Of a DNA stretch of 64,000 nucleotides, positions 1-12,776 are shown piece by piece. The DNA comes from Colius striatus (taxonomy: Eukaryota > Chordata > Aves > Coliiformes > Coliidae), in contig NC_084767.1 in the NCBI RefSeq assembly GCF_028858725.1, positions 2,779,501-2,843,500 on the forward strand. Direction: 5' to 3'. How positions within the stretch are numbered: position 1 is the stretch's first letter; each line of letters starts with the position of its first letter. Under the pieces are notes generated by a model. The model ran no database searches. It was not told where the DNA came from and saw only the letters and a list, made by a program, of their open reading frames with translations. Both the position numbers and the translations under genes were made by a program.

Positions 1-679
1 CCGGCCTTATTATTTTCATTGCAACGTGCATAATTACCCACCATGCACTGCAGTGACATCAGACGCAGCCTGCTCCCCTCCGAGAGCCACTCCTCTTCCC
101 AGGGCTCCCGGCCTCAGGGACCCGCCTGCCCCCGCGGCTCTGCCCTGCACACTCAGGGTCCTGGTTGGGAGGGGGCGGTCAGAGCCGGTGGCAGAGCAGA
201 AAGGGGTACAGGGGGCAGAGAGACTCAGCGTGGTGGTGACCCAGGACAGGGAGGAGCGTGGGGACAAGCTCTGGACTTGCAGACACGAGTGGCCAGCTAT
301 GCTGGAACAAGAGCTTGCAGCCCAAGTGCCAGTGTGAAAGAGAACCACGCTGGTGGGATGAGGGGCTGTCACCGCACCGAGGGGCAGCCCCTGCCCGGCC
401 GCAGGCTGCCCGCAGGCCCCAACCCCCGTCCGGGAAAACAAACGCTGGAGCACAAGCAGCTGCCCGTGGCCTGGCCCCACGCATCCCCCGGGGGACGGGA
501 CTGCCACGGGCCCCACACGCACGGCATGGTCCGTGTCACCACTGTCTCACGGCCCCGGGTGCCGCCACCCCCACTCCATCATCTGTGGTTGTTTGTTTCC
601 TCCCTCCTCCCCGTTTGCAACTTTCTGAAGTTTTGCCACTTCCCCTCCTGTCCCCTCGCTCATCCCAGGCCGGGGCGGA
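1..679. other. Non-coding flank left of a CpG island
   Basis: I see no exon with conserved protein sequence here. Long frames exist on both strands only because the DNA is GC-rich. If the CpG island to the right is the promoter of a leftward gene, this stretch is the start of that gene's first intron. Confidence 0.4.
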
Positions 680-689
680 CCCTGCTTAC

Positions 690-1720
690 CGACCCCGGGT
701 CAGGCAGGTGGGCCCGGCAGGGGCGGACGGAGCATCCCCCGAGTGTCCGGTGCGCCGGGGACGTGGAATCGGCCTCGACGATAGCCACCGGCTACAGGCC
801 CGGACGGGGACGCGGCACCTGCCCCGAGAAGGGGCCGGCACAGCCCCCGCTCTGACGGCGAGGCCCCGAGAGGCGGCACGGCTCCCGCTCCGCCGCCATC
901 CCAGGCGGCCCCCGCCGCGCCCCCTCTTCCCCCCGACAACCGGGGGCTCCTCCCACCGGCGTGCGGCTGCCGGTGCACCGAGCCCCTCCGCGGCCATCAT
1001 CCCCCGAGCCTCGGTGCCCCACGCAGGCACCACCCCCCCCCCTCCCCACGCACCGGGCCCTGCGCTCGGCCTCGGCCCTGGCGCACCGGGCCTCCGACCG
1101 CCCGGGCCATCCGCCGCCTCCGAGCCACGGCGCGCTGGGCCCCGCTCGCTCCCCCGCCAGCCGCACCGGGCATCCGCCCCCCTCGCACCAGGCCCTGCCT
1201 GCGCCCTGCACGGGCTCTGCCCGCCGCCCTTCGCGGCGCGCCGGTGCCGGCCTCCCCACGCCGCCGCACCGACCCTGCCCACGTCCTTCCGCCAGCCGCC
1301 AGCCGCCAGCCTTGCCCGCCGCCGTTCCCCGGTGCACCGGCCCTGCCCCGCGCAACCAACCCGGGCCCGCGGTCGCCGCCGCGGCCCGTACGTACCGGAG
1401 GCGCGCCGCCGGCGCTGGCGGGCCGCTCGGTGCGTGCCCCGGCCCTGCCCGCCGCTCAGCCCGCTCGCATGGCGCGGCGGCCGGGCCCGCCGGGCTCGGT
1501 GTCCGTCCCAGTACCGCTGCTGCTCCGGCCTCGGCCCGGCCTCAGCCCCGCCTCATGGCGCCCCCGCGCGCACCGTCCCGATGGAACCGGCCGCGCCGCC
1601 CCCCGCGCTGCGCCGATGGGCGCGCCCGCCCTGCTCCCGCCGTACTGCCCCCAAGAGCCGCGCCGCCACAAATGGGTCGGCGGAGCGCTGCAGCCGTAAT
1701 GCTCCGAGGAGCAGCGCATC
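690..1720. promoter_or_regulatory. CpG island, probable promoter of a leftward gene
   Basis: About 1 kb of very GC-rich, CpG-dense sequence with sharp edges, unlike the CpG-poor sequence from about 1,750 to 3,250. A clean minus-strand splice donor lies inside it at 1396/1395. In human the gene immediately left of CDHR2 and divergent from it is RNF44, so this is most simply the RNF44 promoter. No RNF44 protein sequence is present to confirm that. Confidence 0.55.
1396..1700 (-). other. Candidate untranslated first exon of a leftward gene (RNF44 by synteny)
   Basis: On the minus strand the sequence reads CTCCG, then GTACGTACGG, a near-ideal splice donor, with the exon ending at 1396. The upstream limit near 1700 is a guess from the edge of the CpG island. 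No coding sequence is recognisable, so the exon would be 5' untranslated. The gene assignment rests only on gene order in other vertebrates. Confidence 0.3.
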
Positions 1721-2660
1721 TCACCGCCGTCCCGGGGCTGTGCCGGGGAACAGGTCCCGGGACAGACCTCGGGAGGTGCGGGGGTGTCCCGGGACAGCTG
1801 GGGACAGTTTGCAGAGGGGTGTTCAGCAACAGTCCCAGAGGGCTCAGGAGGGTTCATCCTGGGAAGCTCCCGGGGTACCTCCTGGCAGTCCAAGGGGTGT
1901 CTGTAGGGGTGTCGTGGCACAGCCTTAGAAGGGGCTGGGAGTATCCTGGACCAGCCTTGGAGGGGTTTTCTGGGACGGAGTCCTAGGCTGTACCCCTGTA
2001 TCCCCTTCTCAAGGGGCTCTCTGACTCAGATGTGGGGTGACATGTGGTCCTCAGAGCAGGCTGCTTGCTTGGGGGGGAACCACACAGCTTCCCGGGCATC
2101 CAGAGCCCACAGGTTCCCCAGAGAACAGGGCTGTGAAGGGGCCCAGGGCCATGGAGACAGGGGGTCCAGCAGGCCCAGGGCTGGCAATGCCACTCCCGCC
2201 ACCTCCCAGCCCTCTTCTGCCTGAGCGGAGCTGCACAATCCACCTTTGTCCCTCGTGGGTCCGAAGTAGGTCAGGGAGGCTGGGCTGAGCCCCCGAGGAG
2301 AGCAGTGAGTGGTAGGGGAGATGCAGAGGGGCCCAAACTCCCCGCTCTGGTAGTCACTCCACTGGGTTGGTGCCCACCCCCTGTCCTGATGGGACCCTGG
2401 TGTCCCCAGCCCAGGGAATGCTGGGCATTTCCACAGCCTTTCTCCAGTGCCCTGGGGTTCAGGATCCCTCTGCGTCCCCGCAGCCTCTCAGCTCTCCCGT
2501 GAGCCAGTCTCCGGGGTGCAGGCTGGGGTGGATGAATCCTGGGGGATGGCACCCAGTGTGGGGACCTGGTTTTGGGAAGCAAGTGTGGGGCTGGGGCTGG
2601 GCGGGAGCTGGGGGCTGAGTACAAGGAATAAGGAAGATGATAGAGGGATTTCTCACCCCT
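1721..2660. other. Intergenic, no feature recognised
   Basis: CpG-poor sequence between the leftward CpG island and the CDHR2 5' region. I found no conserved protein, RNA or repeat signature. Confidence 0.4.
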
Positions 2661-2668
2661 TAATTGCA

Positions 2669-2681
2669 GTTAATAATTGAT
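2669..2681 (+). promoter_or_regulatory. HNF1-like binding site upstream of CDHR2
   Basis: GTTAATAATTGAT matches the palindromic HNF1 consensus GTTAATNATTAAC at 11 of 12 or 13 informative positions, differing only in the last half-site. It lies about 95 bases before the donor of the putative CDHR2 leader exon. HNF1 factors drive many intestinal and renal brush-border genes, which fits CDHR2. The site is seen in the sequence; the function is inferred. Confidence 0.4.
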
Positions 2682-2689
2682 GAACGTGC

Positions 2690-2776
2690 TTACTTCAGGA
2701 GGCAAAGGTCTCTGTCGGTGTCAGGGTGTGAGCGCAGAGCGCTGGGCCAGCAGCATCCCCAGCAACGCAGCCGCAG
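2690..2776 (+). other. CDHR2: Candidate 5' untranslated first exon of CDHR2
   Basis: The sequence CCGCAG then GTAAGGG at 2771-2783 is a strong donor. The first CDHR2 coding exon is preceded by a good acceptor ending at 3256, so at least one upstream untranslated exon must exist, and this is the best donor in the interval. The start at about 2690 is arbitrary, chosen just after the HNF1-like site. Confidence 0.35.
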
Positions 2777-3269
2777 GTAAGGGATGTCAGCCCCTACCCC
2801 AGCCCCCCGGCACCACGGGCCATTGTGGGGGGAGGTGGGGGTGTCTGTCAGCTGTAGGGCTACCCACAGGCCATGGCATGAGGAGGGCGACACCACAGTG
2901 GCTGGTGTCACAGATTCCTCTCGGGCTCCAAAGCACTGCTTGAGGTGGCCTCATCGAGCCCCAAAAACGGACCCTCCAGACATATGCAGGAGAGGCTCCT
3001 GGGGTTCCCAAGCACCCTCATGGCTTCCAAAACCTGGAGGCCAAACCTGTCTCCCCATGCAATGTCCTCAGAGAGCCTATGCCTGAGCTAATGGCATGGA
3101 GCCTGGTGTTTGCCCACCAGCCCCGCTCAGCAGAGGGGACTGTCCCCACCAGAGCCCCTCCTGCCCTGGTGGCTGATCCCCAGGAAGGACTTGGGGTGCC
3201 CATGGGAACAGGCAGCCATCAGCCCCAGGCCTTTGTTCTCTGGTGTGTGCCCACAGGCTCACTGCCGGG

Positions 3270-6200
3270 ATGGCTTGGCACTGGCCGGTGCTGCTCCCCT
3301 TCCTCCTGACAGCAGGTGAGGACTTTGCTCTGTGGCTGGCATGGGTAGGTGGGAGGCACGGGGATGGGGGGGGGGGGTTCAGCCCACAACACTCATTCTA
3401 AATTCCCAAAACGGACTCCCAAAACAGCTGCACCCCCCATTGTCACCTTAGAGACCCAATGGCAAACCTCTTTGCCTCAGAGCAAGGCAGAGCGGGCAAG
3501 GGGCTGGGGTGGTGGGGACAGCATTAATCATGGGTGCTGCAGCTGGAGGGCAAGCACGGTCTGGACAGGGAGGTGTGGGATGAGCACAGGGAAGATGAGG
3601 AGGGGTGGATTCCCCTCCTCCCCCTGGAGACCAGCACCATAGCTGGGAGCTGGGACTGGAGCCGGGTAAGTGCAGGTAGAGCCTGGTGCAGAGGTGATGC
3701 TCAACACACCTCCTCCTTGTAGTTTCAGGCAACACAGCCCCCTATATTAACATGACCTTCGTCACCGTGCCAGAGGACCTGCAGCTGGGTGAGTGGGGCA
3801 GTCTTGGGGAGGCCCTGGGGCACAGAAGGAGTGTCTGGGGGGGTCCTCCACTGGGCTGACACTGCTTGTGCCCCCAGGCGAGTTTGCCTTCCAGCTGACA
3901 GCCGTTGACGTGGACCACGACTCCCTCACCTACAGCATCACTGGGACCGATGCCTTCTACTTCAGTGTTGACTCCAAGACAGGCAACGTGACTCTGCGAA
4001 ACTCCCTGGACCGTGAGGTGAGGGCAGAGACTGGGACAGATGTCCCTGCTTCAGCTGGGGATGTGTCTGGGGTGGCAGGACAGAAGGCAGAGCTGTGAGT
4101 CCCACGGGAGAGCTGCTCATGGCGGTACTGTGGGGCTCTCCCTGGCCCTGAAGCCCATCTCCAGAGGGCAGAGCCATCTAGGAGGAGCGTCCCACTCAGG
4201 GGTGGTAGGAGGAAGGGCGTTGAGGCTCAGCCAGCCAAGGATTCAGCTCTGTCTGGCCCTGACCAAGTCCTGCCTTTGTGTTCCCTCAGCTCCAGGCCAG
4301 GCTCGACATCAAGGTCGTAGTGACAGATGGCATTAACGATCCAGTGAGTGCTGGGACATGGCTGGGGGGCTGCCAGGGGCGACGGGGATGGGGAGGGAGA
4401 AGCGTCTCAGCAGGGCCATGGACAAGGCTTGGTGGGGGGAGCTGAGCTTTGCCCAGGGGCGGGTGATGCTGTCTGGCTCTGGAGGCAAGGATGGGTGCTG
4501 GAACTGCACTCAGCTCTGCTGAGGACCACCTCCCACACCTTCCCTCACCCTGGGCAGGTCTCCAAGAGAATCACAGTCATCGTGGAGGACCGGAATGACA
4601 ACGCCCCAGTCTTCCAGAACCTGCCTTACGAAGCCATCATCCCTGAGGTACCTCCCCAGGAGCTCCTGGCTGCTGCAGGCAGTAGGGAACAGGGTGCTGC
4701 GTGGCTCGAGGTGTGCCAGCAGCAGGGCGTGGGGTGGCCACGCGCCTGGTCGTGTGGTGACAGTGTGTCCAGGCACAGGGTGAAGGGGCAGACAGCACAG
4801 GTCTGTGCTGAAACAGTTCCTGATGGGCGTCTCTGTGCCGGTCCAAGGTACTGCTGTGTTGCCTGTGACTCTGCCCGTGTGATGAGTTTCTGTTTAGGGA
4901 ATGCCTTGGTTGCTACTCAGCCCGGGCCAGGGTGAGGCTGGATCAGAGTTCAGATGGGGTGTGAGGCTGAGCCCAACCCCTGTTCAGCAGCCCCAGGGCT
5001 GAGGTGCTGTCCCTGCTACCAGGGAGCCCTGTGGACTGTGGCAGGGGGGATCCAGCCTCTGCCCAGGGTGAGCAAGGGCAGCAGCTCACCCATGCACGGT
5101 CCAAGGCACTGGGCATCTCCTGGAGCCCAAACAGGGCCAGAACACCCTAGAGCAGGGCTGGCAGGGGCAGGCCCAGCATGACCTCTGCTGCTCCCCCGGG
5201 CAATGCCACCACCCCTCTGTTGTCCCCAGAACCTGACAGTCGGCAGCGTCGTCTACACCGTGTTTGCCAATGACAGCGACACTGGGAACGCCTCCAAAGT
5301 CAGCTACAGCATCGAGGGGGTGAGCACAATGCAGTGCAGAGAAGGGCATGCCTGGCAGAAGGATGGGGATTGAGCCCCCATCTCTGCTGGGACACTTCTG
5401 CTCCCCAATCTGGTGACACGAGGTGACGTCCCCTGCTCAGGTGATCCCAGACAGCACGGAGAATCGCTGGCTCTTCTATATCCTGCCCAATGGGAACGTG
5501 ATACTCAATGGCTCACTGGACTATGCCAAAAACACTTTCTACCAGCTCAAGATCCTTGCCAAGGTGGGGACCGACTGGGCCAAGGATGTAGGGCTACCAG
5601 GTAAGGAGGCTCTGGGACTAAGGAGTGCTCTGCTCCCCAGGATGGTGGCGGGCTGCTGCACAACAATTGGACCGTCCAGCAGAGCTCTACCTACCTGACC
5701 CTGCACATCCGTGACCTGCCCAACCTCGACCCACGGTTCCTCAATGAGCCCTACTCCGGCTCTGTGCCTGAGAACTGTGCCCTGGTAAGGAAGCTGCCTG
5801 CTCCAGCAGCATGGTCCTACCCCTGGCCCTCCCTGGGGGGCTCTGACACCTCAGGGTGTCTGGGCTGCTTGGCTTGGGGGTGGCTGGAAACATCACAGGT
5901 CCTGGCCTGATGGCTGTGTCCCCGTAGGGCACCAGTGTGCTGACTGTCACTGCTGTGGACAGAGACACAGGGGTGAATGATGAAATCTTCTACAGCATCA
6001 CCAGTGAGTGATGGGACGGGGTGGGGTGGGCAGGAAGGTGAGCAGGGGCAAGGGGGAGGGCAGGGAGTGAGCAGGCAGCAAGGAGCACCATGGGGACTGG
6101 TTCTGGGCTTCCAGGCACTTCCAGCCTGCCGTGCTGGCAGAGGGAGGGCCAGACCTGTGCTTCTGGAATGCTGCAGCTGGTTTCTGCTGTCCTCTTGCCC

Positions 6201-9200
6201 TAGACACCAGCGTGCCCTTTGCTATCAATGACACAACGGGCACCATCACTGTGAGCGAGTTCCTGGACCGTGAGCAGCTGCCAAGCGAGGAGGTGCTGCT
6301 GGAAGTGACGGTGAGCAGGAAGCAGCAAGGGGAACCCCCTCCTCATCCTCTTCCCGGGCCCATCTGACCCACCCTCTCGTCCTGCCCAGGCACGGGAGAA
6401 GAACCTGGACATCTACGGCCAAGTGTCCCAGACCAGCACCCTGGTGACCATCGTGGTGACCGATGTCAATGACAACAAACCCCAGTTCTACGACTGCTCC
6501 CTCTCCAGCTGTAATTTCTCTGCCGACACCCAGAACGACTTCAGGGGCAGCGTCATCGAGCACTCCTCCGCCAGAGTGCCCGTGTCCAACCTCAGCATAG
6601 TTACCTACGACCCGGACAAGGTGGGAGCCTGTCCATGGGGCTGGGCTGGGGTGCAGGTGTCTGTCCTGGCTGCACCACCCACCCTCACTGCTGCGTGTCT
6701 CTCCCTGACAGGGCATCAACAGCAGTTATGACCTGTACCTTCAGGGTCCGAATGCCAACGCCTTCACTGTGTCCCCCACGAAGATTGTGGGCACAGGGGA
6801 GGTCCAGATCCTGGTGCTAAACTCGTCTGCCGTGGACTACGAGATAACCCATGTCATGGTGGTGGAGGTGGGACCCATAGGGCTGGCTCACCATGGGGAC
6901 AATTCCTGCGTGTGCTGGTGCACAGGGGGGGACACAGCCCTCCTCCTGCAGGCTTCAAAAGCCAGAGAAGAACCTGGCTCTGCCTTAGCAGCTTGTTTGG
7001 TGCAGGGAATATGGGCTGGAGTGTGATAGGTCTTTCTCCTGTTTGGGGGCCCATGTGAGACACCGTCTCTTCTCTGTCCTGCAGATCGTTGCTAATGACA
7101 CAGGGAACCCCACAGACTGCTGCTCCACGGCCACCGTGACCATCGACCTCATTGACAGCAATGACCACATCCCTGAGTTCCCCCAGAGCACCTACTACCT
7201 GAGTGTGATGGAGAACAGCCCCGATGGCACCGTCATCGCCCCAAACATCACGGTCAGGCTCTGGGCAGGGAGTGGGCACAGCTTACATCCCCCGAGCAAG
7301 GCGCTGGGCAGGGAGCAGTTGAGGGCACTGCTCTGTCCATGCACACAGGAAGGAGCCAGTGCAAGCGAGCACACAGGGTGTGGGACCCCCACGTCCATCA
7401 GGGCCACGTTTTTGGGGTGCTCACTGCCGTTGCCCAGCGCTCCAGACTCCTGGCTGCCTTGGGGGCTGAGGCAGGTTGAGCAGATGCCTCCTTCTCTCTT
7501 TCAGGCCTATGATCCAGACAGCGGTGTCCTGGGCCAGATCACCTACCAGCTGTTCCCAGAGAGCATGTACGTAGGGGCATGGCCAGCCACAACCAGGGCA
7601 TTGTCCTGGGGATGGGGCTGTGGGCCTGAGCCTCGGTGTGTGCCGTAGGCGTACGATCTTCACGGTGAACGCCACGACCGGCGCCGTGCTGGTGCAGAAC
7701 GGGAGCTTGCTGGACAGGGAGACTCGCTCCACCTACTACGCCACCCTCCAGGCCAAGGATGGGGGCGACCTGGTGGGCACCACGCTGTTGGATATCACGG
7801 TGCTGGATGCCAACGACATGGCGCCCGTCATCATCGGCTCCTACTTCATCTCGGTGGAAGAGGGGCAGAACGTCAGCACGCGGATCCAGGTGTGCACCAA
7901 GGGAGATGGAGGGGACGACGGGGGGGGGCTGTGGGAGGGGTGTGGCAGGGGCTGTCCCTGGGGTGCTCCACAGCGCCATTCCAACCCCTGACCTTTCCAG
8001 GCCATCGACAACGACGAGCCTGACACTCCCAACAGCCAATTGGGCTTCAGGATCTTGCCAGGACCATATAGTGACAACTTCACCATCAACGCGACCTCGG
8101 GTGAGCTGCAGAGCAAGGAGCCGCTGGACCGCGAGGCCCTGGAAGACGAGCAGGGGCAGCTGGTGGTGACGGTGGAGGTGTACGACCACGGCGTGCCACA
8201 GCAAAACACCTCTGTGAATGTCACCATCACCGTGGGGGTGAGCCACAAACGGGGACACGCTGGGGCTTGCAGCTGGGATGGGTGGGCAGACGGAGGATCC
8301 CTGGCCGTGGCACAGGCACCGTGTCCACAGGCTCTCTGTGGGCACAGAGGGAACAGTAGATGCAGGAAGGAGGGGAGAGGGCTTGTGTGCCTCCTGCTTG
8401 TGAGCAGGCAAGTGTCCACACTCCTGTCCCCAGCTTCCTGGGGGAAACCCTGTTTCCTGGAGTGGCTACAACCACGGGCTTTGTCTCCTGCAGGACATAA
8501 ACGACAACATGCCCGTGTTCCTCCAGCAGGCCTATGAGTTCTCAGTCTTTGAAGACTCTCCAGGTAGTTGTGTGGCCGGGCTGGTGGGACCAGCAGTGGC
8601 CCAGAGTCGGTGCTCACCAGCCACTGAGCATCCGTGTCCACCTGCAGGGTCCCTTGTGGGAGACGTGGAGGCCACAGATGCCGACAAGACAGAGATTAAT
8701 TCCCGCATCTCCTTCACGCTGGAGAGGAACGGCGGATCCAGCAACTTCTTGATCCGCTCGTCCCGCCAGGGGCTGGGGTACTACATCGGGCGGCTGTTCG
8801 TAGACCCTGACACATCCCTGGACTATGACACCCTGACGCAGAAGTTCTTCTCCTTGGTGGTGCTGGCGGAGAACACGGCTGCTGACGATGTGGGGGACAG
8901 CGCCAGCGTGGTGGTGGTGGTCAACATCCTGGACGTCAACGACGAGCCCCCCACCATCCTGGCGAGCTCGCTGCAGGACGTGCACGTGAGCGAGAACGGC
9001 ACGCAGCAGGGGCTGGTCCGCACCCTGATCGCCTCCGACCCTGACACCAACCACTCGCTGGTCTTCGAGGAGCTGGCGGTCGCCTGCTTCAAGGGGGAGA
9101 GCAGCGCCGGCGAGGTGTGCTGGGACTGGTTTGTGCTGGCGGCCAACGGCTCGGTGCTGGTGAACGGCTTGGACATTGACTATGAGCTGTGCGACACGGT

Positions 9201-12200
9201 GGTGCTCACGCTGAGGGTTGAGGACCTGTACACCGAGAAGGGGAACCGCTACAGCCAGAATGGTACAGCACCCGCTCCCTGCTCCTTCCACCACCACTGG
9301 GCTTGGTGGGTGGTGGGACTTGCCTCTCCCGCCTCCCAGGAGGAGCTGGGGGGAGCAGCATGGGAGCCAGGCGATGAAGGGAGAGTGTCCTCCCCAGCTC
9401 TTTTGGTCCCTGCCACAGGGACCTGAGCTGGCTCCCGCAGGACGCAGAGGAGGGTGCTGCAGGGATGCTCTGTTGGTGACCAGAGCTCTGTTTTGGGGGC
9501 ATTTGCAGAAACCCTGAGGATCCTCATCACTGATGTGAATGACAACGCACCTTACTTCCTGGCCATCTCAGAGACCTTTGGTGAGCAACTGGGGCTGATG
9601 CATCCTGTGGGCTCCTCTCTGCACCCCCATGTTCTCTGCCACACTCCCCAGCAGCAGAGACCTTCCCCCAGCCAGGGCAGGGCTGCGAGAGGTGCAGGGG
9701 CCAGGCTGGGGTTACTCCATGCTTTCCACAAAGGCTATGGGGCTGAGGGCGGGAGGAGGATGCTCAAAGCTCCCTGGGGTTGCATGGGCGTGGGGTCAGC
9801 AGCAAGGCTGGCTGCACACCAGCATGACCAGACCATCTGTGTGTCTGTCCTCGGCAGTGGTTGTCCCCGAAATCTCTCCTGTGGACCTGACAGTGGCTAC
9901 TGTGAGGGTAAGAATCTGTGTGCATGCAGCCTGTGGGGCCGGGCTCGCCCAGCGTGCCGTGGGCAGGTGGCAGCCGTTCCCACCCATGCTCCTGCCACGT
10001 TGTGTCCCTGCAGGCCACCGATGTCGACTCAGGGAACAGTGGAGTCATCGTCTTCTCCATTGTCAGCGTGGTGCTCGTGCAGGATGATGGGTCTCAACAG
10101 TCCTTCGAGAATCTCTTCAAGGTGGTGACAACGTCTGACCAGAAGATCTACATCGGGAGCATCCAGTGAGGCCATGGGGCTGGGCTGGGCTGGCTGGGCT
10201 GGCTGGGCTGGGGACAATGTGGCTCTGCTCCTGTCTGCTGCAAGGCAGGGGCACAGGCAGGGCCAGCACAGGATGGGAAAGGTGAAAGCCATCCTGGGGT
10301 CCTGCCCTGGGTACAGTGGAGCTTGGGGGATGGCACTGCCATCCTGGGGACATCCTGTGCAGCCCAGTGGGGTTGATGACGTCTCTGTCCTCGCAGGGTG
10401 GCCAGCAACCTCGATATCTCGCTGAAGGGGCAGTACCAGGTGACAGTAGAGGCTCGGGACAGCCAGGAACCAGTGCACACAGCACAGACCACGGTGAATG
10501 TGAGTGTCACCCCCATCCCCCTCCATCTAGGGACACCCTGTGCCCTGCCCAGCCCCACTCACCCCTGCTCTCCACGCACAGATCTTTACGGTGGATCAGA
10601 GCTACCGAATTCGCCTCCAGTTCCTGACAACGGTGGATGAAGTCCAGAGTAACTCTGAAAGCATCAAACTGTAAGGGGTGCTGGGCTGGGGCAGGGGCTG
10701 GCTGAATGTGCAGCAGTGACCCCAGCACACGGGCTGTGTCACTCAGCATCCCTGGCCATGAAAGGAATAGGGCAGGCCAGTCACCCGCAGAGCCGGGGGG
10801 CTGCAGGGGGTCCAGCGGCGCAGCGGGACGCCTGGCCCAACTTCTCCCCCTCCATCCCTCCCATTCTTAGGGCCCTGACCAGCGTGACCAAGGCAGGTGT
10901 CTATGTGGCAGCCATCCAGAGCACGGAGGACAGACATGCCACTCAGTGAGTGGGGCCCTGCAGGTGTGGGGAAGGGGACGTGGCAGTGGGGCCGTGCCCC
11001 GCACCCCAGCACCCCGCTCAGCCCCCCTGTCTGATCCCACAGAAGGGAACCCAAGTCAGTGATGGAAGCGTACTTCGTCTACAGCAACGGCACAGCCCTG
11101 GACGTCAACGAGCTGACTGTGTACGTGCCGGGCCGAGGGCCGTGTGTGGGCACCGCCGCCACGTGCCGCCGTGGCCCGGCCCCGCTGCTCACGCCTTCGC
11201 TTTCCTTGGCAGCCTCATCCAGTCCGATCCACTGATGCTGGCTGAGCTGGTGCGCCTGGGCCTGGCTGTCATCGTGAGTGGGGCCGGGCAAGGGGCGTGG
11301 GGAGAGGGCAGCAAGCCCATGTGAGGCTCGGGGGATCTGCTGCCCAGGGCTGTGCCCTCATCCCTGCTTCGTGCCAGGGCCCCGGGGAGGTGACGAAGGC
11401 CACCAGGGAGACCGAGCTGATCGGCATCATCGCAGGGCTGGCGGGGCTCCTGCTTGTCGTCATCCTCATTATGACCTTGGTCGTGGTTCTCACTACCAGG
11501 AGGTACCTAACTGCCCACACCCCTCCTGCCTCCCCCCACCCTCACCAGTACCCCCAGACCCATCCCTACCCTCCATTTTCCTCCTGCCCGCCCCGTCCCA
11601 CAGCCCAGCTCCCCCCTGCCCCTCTCACTCGCCCCATCCCTGGGCTTTGCAGCTACAAGAGGAAGCTGAGTGCGATGAAGGCTCTGAAGGCAGCTACGAC
11701 GCTCAGTCCTGCCACGGTGCAGCAGGGACCCGGCATCCCTGGGACCAACCAGTACAACGCAGAAGGGTGAGTGGGGGCTTACTTGCAACAGGAAGGGAGA
11801 GCTCAGGCACGTCCCCAGAGCCAGGGCTGCGGGGCTCGCTGTCACATCCCTCCTGCCTGGGCAAAACGGCTGCCCCGGGCTGAGCCCACAGCCCCACGGG
11901 ACAATCACTCACCCGTCACCCATCCCTGGCCAGGGCCAACCCCATGCTGAACTTCCATCTGGATCCCTCCCACGACCTGGGCTTCCACGAGGACTCCATC
12001 TCTGTGGCCAGGTGAGCTCTGCAGGCAGGTCCCAAAGCCATGGGGCCATCACCCTGCATCCCCATTCCACTCACATCTGGGCCCTCTTCTACTCTCCATC
12101 CCCCTGCTCTCTGCAGCTTGAATTCCCTGGATGAAAACAAGGTAGATGCACCTGGGGACAACAACCTCAAGGCCAAGGTGAGTGTGCAAAGAGCTGCTGG

Positions 12201-12466
12201 TGCCCAGCAGGGAGTCCTGCCACCACATCCCCTCCTCCTGGATCCCTTGTGTCCCTTCCTCTCCATCCCCTTGACAGCTCTCATCTCCTGGGAAGGACAG
12301 GGCTGTCCCTGTCCCCATCCCCTCTGACCATGCTCTCCTCCTGCAGCAGGGCAAACAAGAGCCGATGAACCCCACTGACAACGAGGTGCTGGTGGCCGCC
12401 CTCAACCTGAAAGTGCCCACCGAAACAGCATATATCAACAACAGCTTCACCACTACAGACTTGTGA
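3270..12466 (+). CDS. CDHR2: Cadherin-related family member 2 (protocadherin-24), 31 coding exons
   Basis: An intermicrovillar adhesion cadherin of the enterocyte and kidney brush border. In mammals it pairs with CDHR5 at microvillus tips and is tied to actin through USH1C, ANKS4B and MYO7B. Coding exons: 3270-3315, 3729-3788, 3878-4017, 4290-4343, 4558-4647, 5230-5319, 5441-5563, 5641-5784, 5928-6003, 6204-6310, 6390-6620, 6712-6867, 7085-7252, 7505-7566, 7649-7889, 8001-8237, 8494-8563, 8648-9262, 9509-9580, 9858-9907, 10014-10165, 10397-10499, 10582-10670, 10871-10945, 11043-11120, 11213-11273, 11378-11502, 11653-11766, 11934-12011, 12117-12177, 12347-12466. They sum to 3,888 bases (1,295 residues; human 1,310). 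The signal peptide is MAWHWPVLLPFLLTA. Calcium-linker motifs recur: DRNDNAP (~112), DVNDNKP (~335), DSNDHIP, DANDMAP (~570), DINDNMP (~676), DVNDEPP (~797), DVNDNAP (~912). One membrane helix lies at ~1143-1167. The C-terminus TTDL is a class I PDZ ligand, fitting USH1C. Exons 25 and 31 have CAGAAG/CAGCAG tandem acceptors. Confidence 0.96.
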
Positions 12467-12542
12467 CCAGGCACACAGGGTACTGCAGGACCACAGTGGG
12501 ACTCTGGCAGCAGCTTTGGTGATGTTTTGTTCAGAGACTGGC

Positions 12543-12548
12543 AATAAA
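12543..12548 (+). other. CDHR2: CDHR2 poly(A) signal
   Basis: AATAAA lies 77 bases after the CDHR2 stop codon, giving a very short 3' untranslated region. The next gene, GPRIN1, ends facing it about 230 bases away. Confidence 0.75.
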
Positions 12549-12770
12549 CCAATCCCATAGGGGTCATCAGAGCACCCGAGGGCTCAAGCCAGCTTGAAGT
12601 GCTGGTTTTGGGCCAGGTTGGTGCCAGAGGGCAGGTGTCTGACACTTGTAGGGGCTTGGCATGGTTTCTTGTCCCCAAGACCATTTGCTGGGCCGCTGAA
12701 CTGGACCCTGGCCCTGCTCAGCCCTAGGGGAGGGAGGCACAGGCAGCCCCTACAGAGGTTTGTGCAAGGT

Positions 12771-12776
12771 TTTATT
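12771..12776 (-). other. GPRIN1: Probable GPRIN1 poly(A) signal
   Basis: TTTATT on the plus strand reads AATAAA on the minus strand, 1.7 kb past the GPRIN1 stop and just before the convergent CDHR2 end. It is the best-placed minus-strand hexamer I found in this interval. Confidence 0.5.

Noticed and set aside
258-1928. A 556-residue open frame on the plus strand
   Set aside because: It runs through a CpG island, is made of proline, arginine and alanine, matches no family, and competes with equally long frames on the other strand. GC-rich DNA has few stop codons.
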